64,000 bases of DNA from Mariniblastus sp. (GTDB lineage: Bacteria; Planctomycetota; Planctomycetia; Pirellulales; Pirellulaceae): positions 1 to 64,000 of the forward strand of contig JAKVBG010000020.1 in assembly GCA_022447605.1 (NCBI GenBank), in the 5' to 3' direction. The notes beneath the pieces are model-generated. The model saw only the letters and a program-made list of their open reading frames with translations, was not told the DNA's origin and did not search any database. The position numbers were made by a program, and so were the translations under genes. Of the stretch, positions 54,792 to 63,586 are shown one piece after another. How positions within the stretch are numbered: position 1 is the stretch's first letter; every line of letters starts with the position of its first letter.

Positions 54792-56078
54792 TCAAAATGC
54801 CAGGCCCGACCGCAGCATGATCGTGTCCCGCAGGTCGAGTTGGTTGCCAGGGTCACCGGACCGAAGAATGATTTCACGATTGGAGACGTAACCGATTTCA
54901 AAGAAACCGGTCCGTCCTTTCGGGCCCGTATACTCGATCCCGATAAAACTGCGAATGTCATTCACATCGACCTGATCCTTGATCGTCAAGTCCAGGACCG
55001 GACCCTGACCAGGACTTAAGACATTTCTCCGCTCGACGGCCCAGCTCCCACCACCGTATTCGGAGCCCAGGTAAGCCCACATCTCCCCATTGGTGAAAGA
55101 GCGGACCCGCTGTGCCAATCGTGGTCGCGGAAAATAAAGGTCAAACCGGAAGTCCGGCGTAGGCGTGATGAAAACGCCAAAACAGGGGAGCAGTTTGACC
55201 TTCTGGCGATCCAGGTACTCAACGCCAAACTTGTAGGTGTTGGTCTGGTTAAGTCGAAACCAACCGAGCAGGACGCCTTGGAGTCGTACAGCGCGCCTCC
55301 CATCCACTGTTACCGTCGGCCCATTCGACCCCGAGTGTCTGAAATCGGAATAGTAGCCGATCGTGAAATCGGTCTCGAAGCCGACGCGGTTGCACTGATT
55401 CGAACAGAAATCCGTCGATATGACCGCATCGTAGACCCGGGGTGGCAGATTGTATTCGGGCACTTGCGGCCCTCCCCACCAATTGAAGGCGAACCCGGGG
55501 CTGACGCGAAGTGGACTCCAGTTCGGGTTCGGCTGGAAGGTCATTGTCGTCGCTAATTCAACCGTGTTGATCGAAAGGTAGTTTTGACCCTTCCGGCCGT
55601 TGCCAGGCAGCGTCGTCGAACGAAAACGGGTCCGATCAAAAAACCGGGTCGGCTTTGTTTCACTGCGGAAATCGGCCCAATTCTGGGCCGGCCAGGCCCA
55701 ATTCGTCTCGGGCCACCGTTTCGGAAAACCGACATAATTGGACGGGCTAAATTGACTCGGTGTCGGGGTCAGGAACTGTTGCTGCGGCGGCAAAACGGTA
55801 ACCGGAGAGGCAGGGGCACCCAACGTCATTGGGAACTGCTGTGTCTGGGCCCGGAACGGATCAAAGGCCGGTGCAACCACCTGGGACGGCGGGGCAACCC
55901 CACTATTGCCGACCACCGGTGGCAGGCTGGCCGGGGGAAGCGTCGTCGGGGGAGTTACGGTCTGAGGAGCCGGGTATGCTGGCGGGGTATACGCCTGGGC
56001 CACCAGCGGACTGGGACCAAGCAGACCGAGTCCCAGGAAAACAGCAACAAGACAACTTGTTTGATACAATTGGCTCAT
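54792..56078 (-). CDS. Proline-rich exported protein, probable outer-membrane beta barrel
   Basis: A 428-residue protein with a signal peptide (about 1-27, ending VAQA), a Pro/Thr/Gln-rich linker (about 28-110), and a C-terminal domain of alternating hydrophobic strands with many aromatic residues (RVGFETDFTIGYYSDF, VLLGWFRLNQTNTYKFGVEYLDRQ, GRTGFFEIGYVSNREIIL) ending in Phe, a common outer-membrane barrel end. It may belong to the DUF6268-type family; no function assigned. The start could be 56078 or 56087. Convergent with ppk1, 23 bases apart. Confidence 0.7.
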   Translation of the reverse strand: MSQLYQTSCLVAVFLGLGLLGPSPLVAQAYTPPAYPAPQTVTPPTTLPPASLPPVVGNSGVAPPSQVVAPAFDPFRAQTQQFPMTLGAPASPVTVLPPQQQFLTPTPSQFSPSNYVGFPKRWPETNWAWPAQNWADFRSETKPTRFFDRTRFRSTTLPGNGRKGQNYLSINTVELATTMTFQPNPNWSPLRVSPGFAFNWWGGPQVPEYNLPPRVYDAVISTDFCSNQCNRVGFETDFTIGYYSDFRHSGSNGPTVTVDGRRAVRLQGVLLGWFRLNQTNTYKFGVEYLDRQKVKLLPCFGVFITPTPDFRFDLYFPRPRLAQRVRSFTNGEMWAYLGSEYGGGSWAVERRNVLSPGQGPVLDLTIKDQVDVNDIRSFIGIEYTGPKGRTGFFEIGYVSNREIILRSGDPGNQLDLRDTIMLRSGLAF

Positions 56079-56087
56079 CTGCAACAT

Positions 56088-56575
56088 CACCAACGGCCGA
56101 TAAAGAACAGTTTCGGTTTGGGCGGTTAATTATCAGTGAGCCGCACAGCCGTCAAGGTGAATTCGGCAACCGACTGTCGCCAGGCTACGAATGATCGGGA
56201 ACCGCGCAAATGCTGGCACTTGCCGAAACCATCGGCCAATCTTACGGACGGGGAAAACGTATATTTCGGTTAAATTTCTAACTTTTTCCCGAGGTGGCCC
56301 GCTCCGACTCCACGGGGAAATTGTGGCACGGTCTCCGGATTACCTTCAAAAAACCGGCTTTTCCGACAACAGAACGTATTAGTTTTTGTTTTTGGAAAAA
56401 CTGTTTTCAATTAGCTGCTTGTTTGCCAGTCATTTTACCGCTAATCTGACCGAATTATCGACCCATTTCAGCCAACCCCATGGCCGTCGCACTCGGTTTG
56501 TGCGCTATCGGTCGGCGCGGTTGACCGTTCTTCTAAGGACACAATCAGGAAGAATCAGAATTCGAGGGAAACGAA
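56088..56575. other. Intergenic region upstream of csrA, no gene seen
   Basis: About 490 bases, AT-richer in its centre (56240-56420). It must hold the divergent promoters of csrA and the barrel protein; no strong -35/-10 pair or hairpin was found. Confidence 0.5.
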
Positions 56576-56794
56576 ATGCTTGTTTTGAGCCGTAAGATCG
56601 GTGAACGGATCTGGATTGGCGACAACATAGCGGTGACTGTGGTAAGGATCACGGGCGGTGGTGTTCGGCTCGGCATTGAAGCACCGGCTGAACTGCCGGT
56701 GGTTCGTGAAGAGTTGAAGACGAAGATGGAGCAGGAGATCGATCCGGCCCAACTGCAGGAGCCTACAAAGTCCATCAAGATACACGAAACCTAA
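56576..56794 (+). CDS. csrA: Carbon storage regulator CsrA
   Basis: A 72-residue RNA-binding regulator that represses or stabilises mRNAs by binding GGA motifs. The sequence MLVLSRKIGERIWIGDNI, VVRITGGGVRLGIEAP and the R44-type region LPVVREEL are canonical. GAGGGAAACGA precedes the ATG. No flagellar or fliW gene is adjacent, unlike in many bacteria. Convergent with the FtsQ-like gene. Confidence 0.96.
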   Translation: MLVLSRKIGERIWIGDNIAVTVVRITGGGVRLGIEAPAELPVVREELKTKMEQEIDPAQLQEPTKSIKIHET

Positions 56795-56830
56795 GCCTGC
56801 ACCCTGCCTGGACCTCAGGCCTGCCTCAGG

Positions 56831-57739
56831 CTACTTCCATTGATCGTCAAATTCCGACCATTGGGCCGTTTTGACGTCATCAACCAACCGGGCAGAACCG
56901 GAACGGACATCGACTTTTCGGCCCAGTTCCGTCTCTTTCGACGGGTCCAATTTTGCCAGGTATTGCCGGATCACTTCCAGCTTCTGTTCCGCCGACGCTT
57001 CACCCGTTTTTTCCTTACCCGGGGCGCTTCCCCAGACAATTTTGATCCCGCGGGCCGTTCGAGGCCAGATTTCAAACGGGTTTTGATTCGATGGACTCCC
57101 GGGCGGGTCCCAAGAGACGATGCGGTAGCAACCGAGTTGATCCCAAGCTGCACCCTGAAGACTACCGATGCTGGCCGCATCCACAACCCGGTGGTCCTGC
57201 CAGACCGTCCAGATCTTCTGTTGCTCCAGTCCCGGTCGTGCCACCGAGATACGGATTAGGTTTTCAGGATTGACGTAGTCCATCATGCGGGGATCCATCA
57301 ATACCCCGTGCCTATCAATCGCCTGTTGTCCTGAGGACGTCGAGATTTCGACCAGACCGACCGGCTGACGGTAGACCAGTTCGACATCGAGGCCGGCTGG
57401 AACTTTCTCGATACGACTGATCTTTTCCACCCAGGGAAGGGACTCGCAAGTCGTGACAGTCGTTGGCACAAGCTGACGATCGAGCAGGCTGGCCGGCTCA
57501 GGGAGACGACCCAGGATGGTACCCTCCAGGTCAGCATCAACCCATTCAGGCGGTGCATTGACCTGGATCTGCTGCCGGGAGATCTCGTATCCGGGCAGGT
57601 CGATCAACTCCTGGTAATGGGTATGCCACAATTGGATCGCACCAAAGATCATCCCGACGGTGGCCAACATGAACCACAACGCCGGGTGGAGAATGACGTA
57701 TCGCCAGGATGTTGCACCATTATTTCGCCTGCGGGCCAT
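56831..57739 (-). CDS. ftsQ: FtsQ/DivIB-like division protein
   Basis: A 302-residue bitopic membrane protein: Arg-rich cytoplasmic N-terminus (MARRRNNG), one transmembrane helix (about 18-38), then a periplasmic domain. LPWVEKISRIEKVPAGLDVELVYRQPVGLVE resembles the POTRA/beta region of FtsQ, and AIDRHGVLMD is the usual D.xG motif. Classic FtsQ binds FtsB/FtsL. The nearby murB supports this call (FtsQ and MurB are neighbours in dcw clusters). The start could be 57739, 57769 or 57832. Similarity is modest, so confidence is moderate. Confidence 0.7.
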   Translation of the reverse strand: MARRRNNGATSWRYVILHPALWFMLATVGMIFGAIQLWHTHYQELIDLPGYEISRQQIQVNAPPEWVDADLEGTILGRLPEPASLLDRQLVPTTVTTCESLPWVEKISRIEKVPAGLDVELVYRQPVGLVEISTSSGQQAIDRHGVLMDPRMMDYVNPENLIRISVARPGLEQQKIWTVWQDHRVVDAASIGSLQGAAWDQLGCYRIVSWDPPGSPSNQNPFEIWPRTARGIKIVWGSAPGKEKTGEASAEQKLEVIRQYLAKLDPSKETELGRKVDVRSGSARLVDDVKTAQWSEFDDQWK

Positions 57740-57959
57740 ACTCGCTCTCGATCCCGGGATGACGATCATTTCGGGAGCCCCACAGCGGACATCCCAACCA
57801 GAAAGGGGCACTGAGACAGAGGGTAGATTCACCTTAAATCTGCCTTTTCAACAGAAGCTCCCTTGAAACAGGTTCGAATTTTCGCGCACAATTCTTTGCA
57901 GCGAATAGCGATCTGGAAAAAATCATTCCGATTGGACCACTTCTATGGGGGTTATCACG

Positions 57960-58334
57960 ATGGCGAGCATTACCGGGAAACGGGTTGTTTTTGTCTTAAT
58001 GATTTTGGGGATCGCACTGTCCACATCGCCCGGGTGCCGGGAAGCTTACCCCTTGCGTGGCACCGTGGAGGTCGATGGAAAGACCATCCAGAGCGGGACG
58101 ATCGTCTTCCAACCGGATACGGACGCCGGAAGTTCGGGACCCTCGGCAACCACGCGCATCTTCGGGGGCAACTTCATCGTCCCGGCGGGCCAGAAAGTTC
58201 CGAGCGGGCCAACCATCGCCACCATCACGGACGAGTCCCAACCGGGCCGAAGACTGGAAGCCAAGTTTGTTTTCCCGGCCAAGCCGACCGAAGGATTTCT
58301 GATCATCGCCAAGGACGTGCTAGAAACTCCTTAG
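57960..58334 (+). CDS. Small transthyretin-like planctomycete lipoprotein
   Basis: A 124-residue protein with signal peptide and lipobox SPGC, followed by a beta-sandwich of the carboxypeptidase-regulatory type often seen in planctomycetes: LRGTVEVDGKTIQSGTIVFQPD, IFGGNFIVPAGQKVPSGPT. Function unknown, probably an envelope component. It is inserted, in opposite orientation, between murB and the FtsQ-like gene. GGGGG lies upstream of the ATG at 57960; an earlier ATG at 57945 is possible. It ends 8 bases from the convergent murB stop. Confidence 0.78.
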   Translation: MASITGKRVVFVLMILGIALSTSPGCREAYPLRGTVEVDGKTIQSGTIVFQPDTDAGSSGPSATTRIFGGNFIVPAGQKVPSGPTIATITDESQPGRRLEAKFVFPAKPTEGFLIIAKDVLETP

Positions 58335-58342
58335 CGGTCGGA

Positions 58343-59221
58343 CTACCAGATCCTGACGGCCGTTTCCAGTTCGACCGACAATGTCTCGAACACCCGAGCC
58401 TTGACGCGCTCGATCAATTCGAGAACTTCCTCCGAGGTCGCCCCGGGGTTGGCCAGGAATATATTGGCATCCAGATCGGAAACCTGGACTTGCCCCACCC
58501 GGAGACCTTTCAGTCCGCATCGATCGATCAGTTCACTGGCCGACTCACCACCGTGGTCCTTGAATACATAAACCGCGTTTTCCTGGGAAAAGGGCTGGGT
58601 CGACCGGCGCACGATCCACAGCTTCTGCATCTGCTTGGTCAATGCTTCCGGGCTCTCCTTTTCAAATCGGAAAGTGGCCCGCAAGATGACCAGTTCGTCC
58701 AGGCTGCTCTGCCGGTACGAAAAAGAGAGTGAGTCGCCGCTGCGCGTCAACCGTTCACCGGAGCGAGTCAGAACTTCGGCCGACTCGACCCAAGTACCGA
58801 TATCCTCTCCGTGCGCCCCCGAGTTGCAATGCAAGGCGCCCCCAACCGTACCAGGAATTCCGACCAACTGTTCCGGCCCGGCACATCCTTCACGGACGGC
58901 GGTCGAAACAAAGTGAGCCAACTTCGTGCCGCCTCCCGATGTGATCATGTCCTGATCGACGCTCAATTCACAAAAAACGGGGGCTGCCAGATGCAGAACC
59001 AGGCCGGTCACGCCTTCCCGCCCGATAATGACATTGGAACCACTGCCGATCAGTCGAATCGGCTTTTGCTCTCCTGAAAACCGCTTGACCAGTTCCACCA
59101 ATTCCTGCTCGGTCGTCGGCTCGGCGAAATACTCCGCTGCCCCCCCCAACTTCAAACGGGTGTAGCCCGCCAGAGATTCGTTCTCCCTCGCGATATGTTC
59201 GAATCCATCAATCAGTGACAT
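58343..59221 (-). CDS. murB: UDP-N-acetylenolpyruvoylglucosamine reductase (MurB)
   Basis: A 292-residue FAD-dependent oxidoreductase for the second step of UDP-MurNAc synthesis, type II length. FAD-domain blocks IRLIGSGSNVII and LVGIPGTVGGALHCNSGAHG, the Tyr-Arg motif SYRQSS and GLKGLRVGQVQVS are present. The proton-donor Ser of the usual GS.F(K/Q) segment is Tyr here (NAVYVFKD), and the terminal Glu of ExVR (E308 in S. aureus) is Ala (TAVRIW). It is therefore a diverged MurB. Adjacent to a lipoprotein and an FtsQ-like gene. Confidence 0.9.
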   Translation of the reverse strand: MSLIDGFEHIARENESLAGYTRLKLGGAAEYFAEPTTEQELVELVKRFSGEQKPIRLIGSGSNVIIGREGVTGLVLHLAAPVFCELSVDQDMITSGGGTKLAHFVSTAVREGCAGPEQLVGIPGTVGGALHCNSGAHGEDIGTWVESAEVLTRSGERLTRSGDSLSFSYRQSSLDELVILRATFRFEKESPEALTKQMQKLWIVRRSTQPFSQENAVYVFKDHGGESASELIDRCGLKGLRVGQVQVSDLDANIFLANPGATSEEVLELIERVKARVFETLSVELETAVRIW

Positions 59222-59359
59222 GAAACAAATCCGTGACTTGGGACTAGTACTCCAACCCTCTAATCTAGGCTTTCTGGCCGGAAACTGAAATGGCTGTCTG
59301 CTACCCCGCCGGGCAAGAAATCGGACTCGCCTGTTATAACGGATTTGCCACGACGCTTG

Positions 59360-60103
59360 CTACCAGTATCGCTCCAGAACGATTTGCCCCGGGGCCTTCG
59401 TCCGATGCCGTTTCATGTCCCGTTGGCCCAGTTTTTCTTCCATATCGTCGAGCATGGCCGGGTTCCCACAGAGCAGGACCGTCGAGTTGGTCGCCTGCAG
59501 CTCCACGCCTGCCTCCTCCTCCAACTGACCGTTCTCCAGCAGCGCAGGGATGCGGCCGGACAACGTTCCCTCCGATTCTTCACGGGTCAATGCCTGGATC
59601 AATTTAAAACGGCCGGGATACTGTTGTTGGTACCCCATCATCTCCTCGGTATAGGCCAAATCGGTCTTGTGCCGGGCACCATGGATAACACAAATCTTGT
59701 CATAGTTTTCCCAAGGTTCCGGCGTACGCAACATGGCAATGTACGGCGCCAAACCGGTCCCGGTCGACAACAGCCAGAGGACATCGGAACGGGGTGATTT
59801 TTTCAACGTAAAGCTGCCGGCTGCCCGTTCGGCCACTTCCAGTGTATCCCCTTCTGACAGGCCCCAGAGTTTGGGCGTCAGCTGACCATCCTCAACCAGC
59901 ACGATAAAAAACTCGAGATGGTCGCCATGAGGCGAGGCGACGGAGTACGGTCGGTTGGTCCGCTCGTCCCCCTCGGTCACCGCCAACTGCAGGAACTGGC
60001 CCGGCTCAAACGGGGAAACATCGGGAGCATTGAGGGTCAGCGTAAAAAGACCATCGGTCCAGATCTTCTTTTCAACAATTGTGGCAGGACACCATTTTGG
60101 CAT
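59360..60103 (-). CDS. fpr: Ferredoxin/flavodoxin-NADP+ reductase
   Basis: A 247-residue FAD/NADP enzyme of the bacterial Fpr type. FAD-binding RPYSVASPHGD (about 60-70), then LLSTGTGLAPYIAMLR for NADP (about 108-123), VIHGARHKTDLAY, and VLLCGNPAML (about 209-218). The C-terminal HRTKAPGQIVLERYW ends in an aromatic residue as usual. It exchanges electrons between NADPH and ferredoxin or flavodoxin. The ATG at 60103 (MPKWCPATIVEKK) is preferred over earlier in-frame starts that are not conserved-looking. Confidence 0.93.
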   Translation of the reverse strand: MPKWCPATIVEKKIWTDGLFTLTLNAPDVSPFEPGQFLQLAVTEGDERTNRPYSVASPHGDHLEFFIVLVEDGQLTPKLWGLSEGDTLEVAERAAGSFTLKKSPRSDVLWLLSTGTGLAPYIAMLRTPEPWENYDKICVIHGARHKTDLAYTEEMMGYQQQYPGRFKLIQALTREESEGTLSGRIPALLENGQLEEEAGVELQATNSTVLLCGNPAMLDDMEEKLGQRDMKRHRTKAPGQIVLERYW

Positions 60104-60300
60104 GATTTGCTCTTTTCGATACGTTTCCATACAAATCGACAAGGACAGGCAACCTCCCATCAGGGAAGTCCCGCCAGAACGATTTGCCCCCGCTCATTGG
60201 TTCTGAGCAGCGAATATCTTCCTAGATTTCAAATCGAGATTCAAGAAGAGGTACCGAGCTTGCCAATTTCAGGCACCCGGGCCACCCCTGGCCCCATTTT

Positions 60301-60317
60301 GCCGCCTGGCAGGCGGC
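60301..60317. promoter_or_regulatory. Hairpin in the fpr-valS divergent region
   Basis: GCCGCCT (60301-60307), GGC loop, AGGCGGC (60311-60317): perfect 7-bp stem upstream of the valS promoter. No T-run; role unknown. The rest of this 321-base gap has no gene. Confidence 0.35.
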
Positions 60318-60358
60318 GGGGAAGCACACCAAACCGTTCCAACCGGGCTGGACCGCGG

Positions 60359-60387
60359 TTGGGTTAATGGGCAATTTTGCCTATAAA
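60359..60387 (+). promoter_or_regulatory. Sigma-70-type promoter of valS
   Basis: TTGGGT (60359-60364), 17-base spacer and TATAAA (60382-60387), 38 bases before the valS ATG. Confidence 0.5.
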
Positions 60388-60424
60388 TTGAGCTTCCCAG
60401 AGACTCCCCTGCCAGGTTGAACCG

Positions 60425-63400
60425 ATGCCCTTGAAACCCGATCAGATCCCCAGTCGATTCGATTTCCAGTCTGCCCAACCCCGGCTGTACGAGAACTGGA
60501 TGCGACAGGGTTATTTTCACGCGGAACCGGATCCGGGCCGGGAACCTTTCACCATTGTCATCCCCCCTCCCAACGTGACCGGTGCACTGCACTTGGGGCA
60601 TGCCCTGAACAACACGCTGCAGGACATCATGATCCGCATGAAACGGATGCAGGGATTCAATGCGCTCTGGATGCCGGGCACCGACCATGCCGGGATTGCC
60701 ACCCAGGCCGTGGTGGAGAAACGACTTCGTGAAGAAGAGGGAAAGACCCGCCACGACCTGGGCCGCGATGCGCTGGTGGAACGGATTTGGGAATGGAAAC
60801 ACCAATACGAAAAGCGGATTCTTGGGCAACTCCAGCAACTCGGTTGCAGCTGCGACTGGGAACGGACGCGGTTTACGCTGGACGACCATTGTGCGGCCGC
60901 CGTCCGCTACACGTTTTTCGATCTGTTCGACAAGCAGTTGATCTACCGGGGCAAACGTCTGGTCAATTGGGACACCTTCCTGCAAACGGCCGTGAGCGAT
61001 GATGAAGTCATCTCCCGCACGATCCAGGGCCATTTCTGGCACTTTCGCTACCCTGTCATCGACCCGCAACCGGGCGAGCCGGAATTCGTCCTGGTCGCCA
61101 CGACTCGGCCGGAAACGATGCTGGGCGATACGGGCGTGGCCGTGCACCCGGACCCGGAAAACGCCTTGAAGAAACATATTGCAGAACTGGAAGAAAAACT
61201 GAGCCGTGCCAGTTCATCCGAGGCCGATGCGATTCAATCTCAGATCGACGCGGCGCGGGACCGCTGTGAAAAGATGCTACCCGCGCTGCTTCAATTGAAA
61301 GCGATGGCCGAGGATGGACGAACCGTTCGACTGCCACTGATGGACCGGGAAATCCCCTTGGTCACCGATAGCTGGGCCAAACCTGAGCTGGGGAGTGGCT
61401 GCGTGAAAATCACGCCGGCCCACGACCCGAATGACTACGAGGTCGCCCAGCGTTGTGAACTGCCGATGATCAACATCATGAATCGTGACGGGACCTTGAA
61501 TGCCGAGGTCGGCGACTACCAGGGACTGACCATGAAACAGGCGCGGCAAAAGGTCGTGGCCGACCTGGAACAATTGGGCTGGCTGGAGCAGACCGAGGAT
61601 CGAGAGATCGAGCTGCCCCACTCGGACCGCAGCAAAACCCCGATCGAACCTTTCCTGGCCGACCAATGGTTCATCCGCATGGACACGCTCGCCCAGTCGG
61701 CGATGGATGCCGTTTCCGATCAAGAGGTGCGGATTACGCCCAGCCGCTACGAAAAAGGTTACCTCGACTGGTTGTCCGAGAAACGGGACTGGCCTGTCTC
61801 TCGCCAGCTCTGGTGGGGACACCAGATCCCCGTCTGGTCAAAGGCCTGTTTCAGCCAGGAAGAATGCGATTCGGCCCGGCAGACCGTGCTCGCCCTGGAC
61901 GGGTTTACCGATTCCGCGGCCTCGCTGCAGGTCGAGCCGTGCCATGAAACGGACGAATCGAAACGCGTCCAGTTGGGCCTCCCCCTGGCCACGGTTCACG
62001 TCTGCATCAAGCAGGAAGGTTCCGCGTTGGAAGCACAATTGGAAACGGCCGGGTTCGAACGTGAGGAAGACGTTCTTGACACCTGGTTCAGTTCCGCCCT
62101 GTGGCCCCATTCAACCCTCGGCTGGCCGCAGGAAACCCCCGAACTCGAGTACTTTTACCCGACCAATGTCCTGATCACCAGCCGCGACATCATCACGTTG
62201 TGGGTGGCCCGGATGGTCCTGGCCGGCCTGAACAACCTGGGTGAAGTCCCTTTCCATCGTGTCTTTATCCATCCCAAGATATTGGATGGTTACGGCGAAA
62301 CGATGTCCAAGTCAAAGGGGAACGGAATCGATCCACTCGATGTGATCGACAAGTTCGGTGCCGATGCCCTCCGGTTCGGAATGGCCGACCTGACGACCGA
62401 AACCCAGGACGTGCGGATGCCGGTCCAGTTTGAATGCCCGCACTGCCAACACACCTTTGACCAGACCAAAAAGAACCGGGAATTACCCCGGGTCCAGTGC
62501 CCCCAATGCGACCAACCCTTTTCCACACAGTGGTCCGCGAGCGATGAAGACCGCTCGCTGCCGCGCGGCCTGGTACTCAGCGAACGATTTGAACGGGCCA
62601 GGAATTTCATCAACAAGCTGTGGAACGCTTCGCGTTTTGCCATGATGAACCTCGAAGCATACCAGGCGGAGCCGATCGACCCGGCACAACTGACAGTCGA
62701 GGACCGCTGGATCCTCAGCCGACTGACGACTGTCTCCCAGCAGGTTTCCCGCTCGCTGGAAGAATTCCGTTACGCCGATGCAACCAGGGAACTATACGAT
62801 TTTGCCTGGAATGAATTCTGCAGTTTCTACGTCGAGATGCTGAAGGACCGATTTGCCGATCCGGGCGATCGACCTCATGCCCAGCGGATGATCAGCTTTA
62901 CCCTGGATTGCCTGTTGCGGTTGTTGCACCCGATCATCCCATTCATCACCGAAGAGATCTGGCTGCTGCTGGCTGACCTTTGTCCCCAGCGAGGGTTCCA
63001 CAAGATCCAACCGGCGAGTGAAACGATCATGTTGGCCGATTGGCCCCAGCTCGACCCGTCCTGGCAGGATACCGAAATTGAACAGCAGTTCTCACTTTTC
63101 CAGTCGACACTGGGGGCCCTACGGGAAATTCGCAGCCGGCAAAACCTGGCGCCACGCAAGCAGATCCGTTTCTCGATCCGTTGTGAAACCGCCCTGGCCG
63201 ACCTGATCCAACCGATGGGGCTCTTCTTTTCTTCCATGGCCGCGGCCGACCTGGAGGAAATCTCCGATCAGGTCGTTGCGCCCAAGGTGAATGCCACGGT
63301 GGCCCTGCCCAACATGGAGATTTTTGTCGACCTGGCAGGCCTGATCGATGTCCAGGCCGAAACCAAACGGCTACAAAAAGAACAGGCCCGTCTCCAGGGC

Positions 63401-63565
63401 ATGATCGTTGGTAAAGAGAAACAGCTGGCCAACGAAAAATTTGTCAACAATGCCAAGCCGGAAGTCGTGGCCCAGGCACGGGCCTCGCTGGAGCAGATTC
63501 GTGAACAGCTCAAAGCAATGGACGAGGCCCTCGTCGACCTGGCCGCTCTGGACTCATCCAATTAG
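60425..63565 (+). CDS. valS: Valyl-tRNA synthetase with an inserted zinc ribbon
   Basis: A 1046-residue class I synthetase that attaches valine to tRNA-Val. HLGH is at 56-59 and MSKSK at 627-631; PPPNVTGALHLGHA, MPGTDHAGIATQ and the editing-domain text (ATTRPETMLGDT, DHAP-like THD) fit ValS. About 40 residues after MSKSK, an insert with CPHC (C671, C674) and CPQC (C692, C695) forms a probable zinc ribbon. A helical insert of about 60 residues also enlarges the editing domain (about 240-300). The C-terminus has the normal coiled coil (ETKRLQKEQARLQGM). Confidence 0.96.
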   Translation: MPLKPDQIPSRFDFQSAQPRLYENWMRQGYFHAEPDPGREPFTIVIPPPNVTGALHLGHALNNTLQDIMIRMKRMQGFNALWMPGTDHAGIATQAVVEKRLREEEGKTRHDLGRDALVERIWEWKHQYEKRILGQLQQLGCSCDWERTRFTLDDHCAAAVRYTFFDLFDKQLIYRGKRLVNWDTFLQTAVSDDEVISRTIQGHFWHFRYPVIDPQPGEPEFVLVATTRPETMLGDTGVAVHPDPENALKKHIAELEEKLSRASSSEADAIQSQIDAARDRCEKMLPALLQLKAMAEDGRTVRLPLMDREIPLVTDSWAKPELGSGCVKITPAHDPNDYEVAQRCELPMINIMNRDGTLNAEVGDYQGLTMKQARQKVVADLEQLGWLEQTEDREIELPHSDRSKTPIEPFLADQWFIRMDTLAQSAMDAVSDQEVRITPSRYEKGYLDWLSEKRDWPVSRQLWWGHQIPVWSKACFSQEECDSARQTVLALDGFTDSAASLQVEPCHETDESKRVQLGLPLATVHVCIKQEGSALEAQLETAGFEREEDVLDTWFSSALWPHSTLGWPQETPELEYFYPTNVLITSRDIITLWVARMVLAGLNNLGEVPFHRVFIHPKILDGYGETMSKSKGNGIDPLDVIDKFGADALRFGMADLTTETQDVRMPVQFECPHCQHTFDQTKKNRELPRVQCPQCDQPFSTQWSASDEDRSLPRGLVLSERFERARNFINKLWNASRFAMMNLEAYQAEPIDPAQLTVEDRWILSRLTTVSQQVSRSLEEFRYADATRELYDFAWNEFCSFYVEMLKDRFADPGDRPHAQRMISFTLDCLLRLLHPIIPFITEEIWLLLADLCPQRGFHKIQPASETIMLADWPQLDPSWQDTEIEQQFSLFQSTLGALREIRSRQNLAPRKQIRFSIRCETALADLIQPMGLFFSSMAAADLEEISDQVVAPKVNATVALPNMEIFVDLAGLIDVQAETKRLQKEQARLQGMIVGKEKQLANEKFVNNAKPEVVAQARASLEQIREQLKAMDEALVDLAALDSSN

Positions 63566-63586
63566 CGGCAGGCCGTTTGGCCCGAC

